Origin: Cheiracanthium punctorium
Lineage: Eukaryota > Arthropoda > Arachnida > Araneae > Cheiracanthiidae
Assembly (NCBI GenBank): GCA_038373885.1
Contig: JAWZYV010014451.1
Coordinates: 310,001-374,000, forward strand
Length of the DNA: 64,000 nt
Direction: 5' to 3'
Shown here: piece by piece, positions 60,370-64,000 of the stretch
Position numbering within the stretch: the stretch's first letter is position 1
Layout of the letters: the number at the start of each line of letters is the position of its first letter
Translations under genes and position numbers: made by a program
The notes under the pieces: generated by a model
Database searches by the model: none
What the model was told of the DNA's origin: nothing
What the model saw: the letters and a program-made list of their open reading frames with translations, nothing else

Positions 60370-60880
60370 GAACAATAACCAAATCAATTCACATACCAAT
60401 CATCACTCAATTGAACCAATGAAGAGCCGAATCAGTCCAAACCACCAGCATGCCAAGTCGTTAGCATCTCCAGTCCTGCAGGGAAAGGTGACTGCATCCC
60501 GCTAGCCACCTACTGCCGGACTGGGTCATTTGCTGACTGTATACCAGGGTAGGACTGTATACCAGGGTACTTATTCCAGGGTAGGACTGGTACAGAAGCC
60601 GGTACCTCCTACGTGAAACCAATGTTGAATTCAAACCACTAATATGTCAAATCCATTTACATATCAATCACCAGTCTACTCGAATCCTTCCCAACCACCA
60701 GAATACAAAGCCGTTAGCCTCTCCGGTCCTGCAGAGGAAAGTGTCTGTATCCCGCTCGGCACCATCTGCTGGACTGGGTCATTTATTAATTGTATAACAG
60801 GGCAGTATTGATACTTATTATAGAGTAAGTACAGAACCGGAAACTTCCTGCTTCAAGGACTCTACTATGCGCCCTTACAT
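60370..60880. repeat. Two diverged direct repeats, ~260-bp period
   Basis: 60370-60625 and 60645-60880 share, in order: aat(c)aattcacata/aaatccatttacata, caatcac/tcaatcacc, aaaccaccag, cgttagc(a/c)tctcc, gtcctgcag, tcccgct, actgggtcattt, and a ggta(c)-ccgg(t/a) tail. A third partial unit (61262-61350) has tacttactacagagt, acttcctgct and actatgcg. Identity is roughly three quarters. Short frames exist in both units (SLASPVLQGKV, PLASPVLQRKV) but end in stops. The nature of the repeat is unknown. Confidence 0.6.
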
Positions 60881-61080
60881 AACAGACCAACAAGGGCCCG
60901 TACTTTTATAACTAGAGAATCTATAAAAGTTTTCCAGTATTAAAAACCACGCTTGTCAACAATGCAATAATTGCTTTCTCGCTTTGACTTTTTCTTCTAG
61001 AAAGTTTTTCATTGTTTTAGACCACGCTGGTCAACAATGTAATAATTGCTTTGAATTTTTAACAATGTTAAAATCCCAGT

Positions 61081-61160
61081 ATTGACGAGTGGATAAAGAC
61101 ACCGAGCATGTTAAATGGCTGAAGTGTGAAGTCCCCAGGTTCGGATCCATCGCGCGTCCA
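61081..61160 (+). repeat. tRNA-like SINE head remnant
   Basis: gacgagtggataaagacacc (A-box region) and ggttcggatcc (B box with one mismatch to GGTTCGANTCC) are spaced as in a tRNA. The cloverleaf arms do not pair well enough for a tRNA gene, and the sequence runs on without a terminator, so a SINE head is more likely. It lies between units two and three of the repeat above. Confidence 0.45.
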
Positions 61161-61731
61161 TTGATTTAACGGTCTGTAGTTTTGGACGGTTTTTTCAATA
61201 GGTAACATAAATACGCATTAGAAAAAATTGAATAGCTTCTTTTACAATTAACCCCTCCTTAGGCAAATAGTCTTCTACACAGTATTGGTACTTACTACAG
61301 AGTCCGTGCAAAACCTGATACTTCCTGCTTGAAAGACTCAACTATGCGATCTAACGTAACGACCAAAGTTAATGCAGGTTTACCAAAATTTAAATGTGAT
61401 TCGCCACTTGGGCAACCCACATTTAAATTTTGTTCAAAGAGAAGTTGTAACATAAGATTGTTTCTTGAGACCCCGCGGAAACGGCATGTAAAAAGAGGAA
61501 TCCGAGGACAGAAGGAATTCTGCTAAATACATTACAATAGTTAAAACCAAAGTAATTTAAGAAACAATTAAAATAGCGTAACGGGTAGAGATGAGAATTT
61601 AAAATTGGCCAAGAGTATTAAATTTAGAATAGGGAGGAGAAAATTAAAGCTAATTATAAATATGGGATAAACAAGTCACAAATGGTTTTGTAATTCCTCC
61701 TTTAAATAATAAAAAAATAGATATATGAGTT
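61161..61731. other. Non-coding; small hairpin at 61384-61432
   Basis: caaaatttaaatgtg (61384-61398) and its exact inverse (61418-61432) flank 19 bases. The open frame 61329-61526 spans it and carries no domain. Confidence 0.45.
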
Positions 61732-61816
61732 TACCCTACTAGCAATTTTGCTCGGGCTACCACCGGCCACGCAGCCAGCCGATGACGGCATTGCGAGCAA
61801 AATTGCTAGTAGGGTA
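61732..61816. mobile_element. Tiny TA-flanked inverted-repeat element
   Basis: taccctactagcaattttgc is the start of a 23-base arm (61732-61754) whose exact inverse is at 61794-61816, enclosing 39 GC-rich bases. Reading the outer TA as target duplication gives CCCTACTAGC ends and an 81-bp element. No coding capacity. Confidence 0.65.
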
Positions 61817-62517
61817 GGGAAGAGTAGCCGCCCAACTTCCTCACACGGCGAATGTCATGAAATGAATTTTTCGATGTTCGTGTGTGTAATATTTTACAGC
61901 AAGAATCGTAGGGATAACACTTTTTCTCTTTGAAATAAAGAGAGATAAGTGAAAAGAACGTTTTGTCTCTTTATCCTCACAACCCCACCCAACTGGTTAT
62001 GAATTTTAGGAAACCCTCTGTTATTGGGATAAGTTAACCCCTTCCTTCTCGCTCCCGTCAAAATTAAAGGCTGAGTTTTCTCCCTCTATTTTTCGTGGCC
62101 GTGAAATTTCCGGGCAAGAGTGTTCAAAAGATAAGTGCCAGAAAAATGAGAGCCCTTTCGGCACTTAAGCACGGAATTCTTTTTTATCTCATTTTGCATG
62201 ACAGATGAGAGTACCAGACTATTTTTGACTTAATTGGAGATAGTTTGTTTTTAAATACATGGTACCACTACTCAAATATTTGTATTTGTGGTATGCATTT
62301 TGCAATCTTAACTCACTTTTTTTTACTTATGTTCAAAGAAAATTTTACAAATATTTATTTATGTTACGAAGTATGTTTAATAAAATTCTCGTTCGGTGTT
62401 TCAGACACTCATTTTTAATGTTTCCCTGCTTAATGGAAAACACACATCCAGTTACAAAATAACCCTAAATGTTTATTTTTCCTATAAATTTGCATATCAA
62501 TTTCATAAAAGATCATT
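61817..62517. other. Non-coding, nothing recognised
   Basis: Mixed composition to 62200, then AT-rich; the short inverted word aagtgcc/ggcactt at 62135-62167 is the only structure seen. Confidence 0.4.
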
Positions 62518-62617
62518 CCCAGCAAACACACACAGGTTCTCTGAACGTCTATTAACGTTCAGAAGACGTCTTCTGAACGTTAATAGACGTTCAGAGAACC
62601 TTTGTGTGTTTGCTGGG
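62518..62617. repeat. Near-perfect 100-bp palindrome
   Basis: Arms of 50 bases (62518-62567 and 62568-62617) meet with no spacer at agaagac|gtcttct and differ at one position only (near 62533/62602). The outer ends are cccagcaaacacac and gtgtgtttgctggg. The arms contain repeated tgaacgt/aacgttc words. It most likely is a snap-back miniature element; flanks give no clear duplication beyond TT. Confidence 0.92.
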
Positions 62618-64000
62618 TTTATAATAAATAGTTCATAATTTACGACATTAAATAAAATATTTCATATATATGCATGGAATGCTTTCTGTTTTTTTTTTTT
62701 GTAGCCTTTTCCTTAAAAATATTAGATACAGTATATATTTTATGAACTATTTTTCAGTTATTACATTTATTATAAAATTAGACCTCGCTACACTTGATAT
62801 ATAAAGTATTTTTTCTTAAATTATACCGTCAAAACACAAATTTTATTAAAATATCGTTTTTTGTTAGTTATTTTACAGTTTGTTAATTTCAGCTTTCATT
62901 TCTCATAGAATTTAAGGGACCTCAAAAAATCACTTAAACATAGTTGCGAAAATTTTATTCTAGTAAGAAAAATTTTATTATAAAATGACAAATATTGAAA
63001 ATGTTTGTTAATAATTAATGACATTAAATATAATGTATTAACTGTGTTTGCAATTATCTCTCTTTTATTCATAGTTTTTTTCCGAATCGCCTTTAACACC
63101 CAAGCACCCAATACACCACAGGGTGAGTACAAATGATGGACCCGATTTAAAAAAAAAAAAAAATATTTCATTATGACTTTTTATAGTTGATAAAAATACA
63201 ACCTTATAATATTTTTAAAAAAACTTTTACTCTAAAACTTTTTGATAAAATGAATTACCTATTAATGGCACAAAGTATTCTAATACTGTGAACAATAAAT
63301 TACCATTATCCCCCAAGCAAAAATGTTATCGAGGAACTTTTTGTATTAATAATATTTAGCTGAATATCAAAATTCTGGAAGGATCTCAAGCTTAATAAAA
63401 TGATTAATCGAAGATACTATCGGGTTTTATTATATGGCTTTTATTAATATTTTAAAGGAATATTTACTTTTTTAGTCGTAGTTCTTGCGTGAGTTTAAAT
63501 AGTTTACCCCAAGCGCTTATTACTAGTAAATTTGTTTTACATCAAACGTATTTCGACATGCAAAAATATTATTAGCACCTTCATGTATCATTTTATATGT
63601 GGACCTTTTCTTAAGAAATGTGGTCACTTTATAATAAAGAATTGGGTATGTTATGATTCATAAATAATTAACTTCTTAAAATTATTTTGTGACGTTTTTC
63701 TTTGGCTAGCTATTGTTATATAATAGTAACAGGAATTCTCTCCATTGAAGTTAAGCTATTCAAATGATTTATTTTCAATATGTTTCAAGAAGGCTAATTA
63801 TTTCTGCGTATTTCATGGGCAAACGTTTAATAAAAGAACCGTGTATTATCATTTAAAGTAATTCCCTGAAGATCATTTACTACTTTCATAAAGAAATTTC
63901 AAAATATTATCCTAACGCAACCGTACTTATATACATAATTGCACTACGTGAAATCAAAACGTAAATAGCGTATACATGACGGTATAAAGTAACGTGTTCA
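62618..64000. other. Non-coding, nothing recognised
   Basis: AT-rich with T- and A-runs (62691, 63149). The open frame 62896-63171 (minus) is low-complexity. No features to the window end. Confidence 0.45.

Overview
This is eukaryotic, strongly AT-rich, intron-and-repeat type DNA. It has no operons, no long cellular open reading frames and no rRNA genes. The mix of repeats (a Ty3/Gypsy LTR element, a Penelope-like reverse transcriptase remnant, a Jockey-like LINE tail, several TTAA-flanked piggyBac-like miniature elements, TA-flanked and hAT-like miniature elements, tRNA-derived SINE heads, a ~155-bp satellite-like array) fits an arthropod genome. An arachnid such as a spider is my best guess, but that is inference from composition and repeat style, not from a diagnostic gene.

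Layout. 1-165: one unit of a satellite-like repeat that recurs as an array at 38.4-39.7 kb in the opposite orientation. 0.5 kb: a hAT-type miniature element with a perfect 8-bp target duplication. 2.9-3.1 kb: a stretch resembling the 3' half of 5S rRNA. 5.5-6.6 kb: decayed Penelope-like reverse transcriptase. 7.5-13.2 kb: a pair of long diverged inverted ends with nested miniature elements. 11.6 and 19.6 kb: two oppositely oriented copies of a fold-back piggyBac-like element. 24.6-26.1 kb: a TA-flanked element carrying a SINE. 26.4-27.8 kb: a TTAA-flanked element split by a LINE fragment. 28.1-28.7 kb: a fresh tandem duplication. 29.1-29.9 kb: a TA-flanked long-TIR element. 33.9-37.8 kb: an old solo LTR split by a ~3-kb DNA element. 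45.0-45.6 kb: another TTAA-flanked element.

The best-resolved feature is the Gypsy element at 50731-57823 on the minus strand. It has near-identical ~892-bp LTRs, a 4-bp target duplication (GTAG), a tRNA-Leu-type primer binding site, a polypurine tract, gag with a zinc knuckle, and a textbook -1 slippery heptamer directly before the gag stop that leads into protease. Reverse transcriptase, RNase H and integrase follow, but a frame break and an in-frame stop disable pol. The solo LTR at 33870-37772 is an older relative of the same LTR.

The only host-type coding segment I can support is a first coding exon of a THAP-domain protein at 58915-59067 (minus). It ends exactly at a consensus splice donor and has a YY1-like site upstream. 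A CpG-rich segment near 49.1 kb may be another promoter or first exon. I did not find a convincing new multi-gene system. The unusual material is structural: a nearly perfect 100-bp palindrome at 62518, fold-back elements carrying YY1-like motifs, a nested ~3-kb DNA element with a hairpin end, and a dense cluster of one 7-mer near 44.5-44.9 kb.
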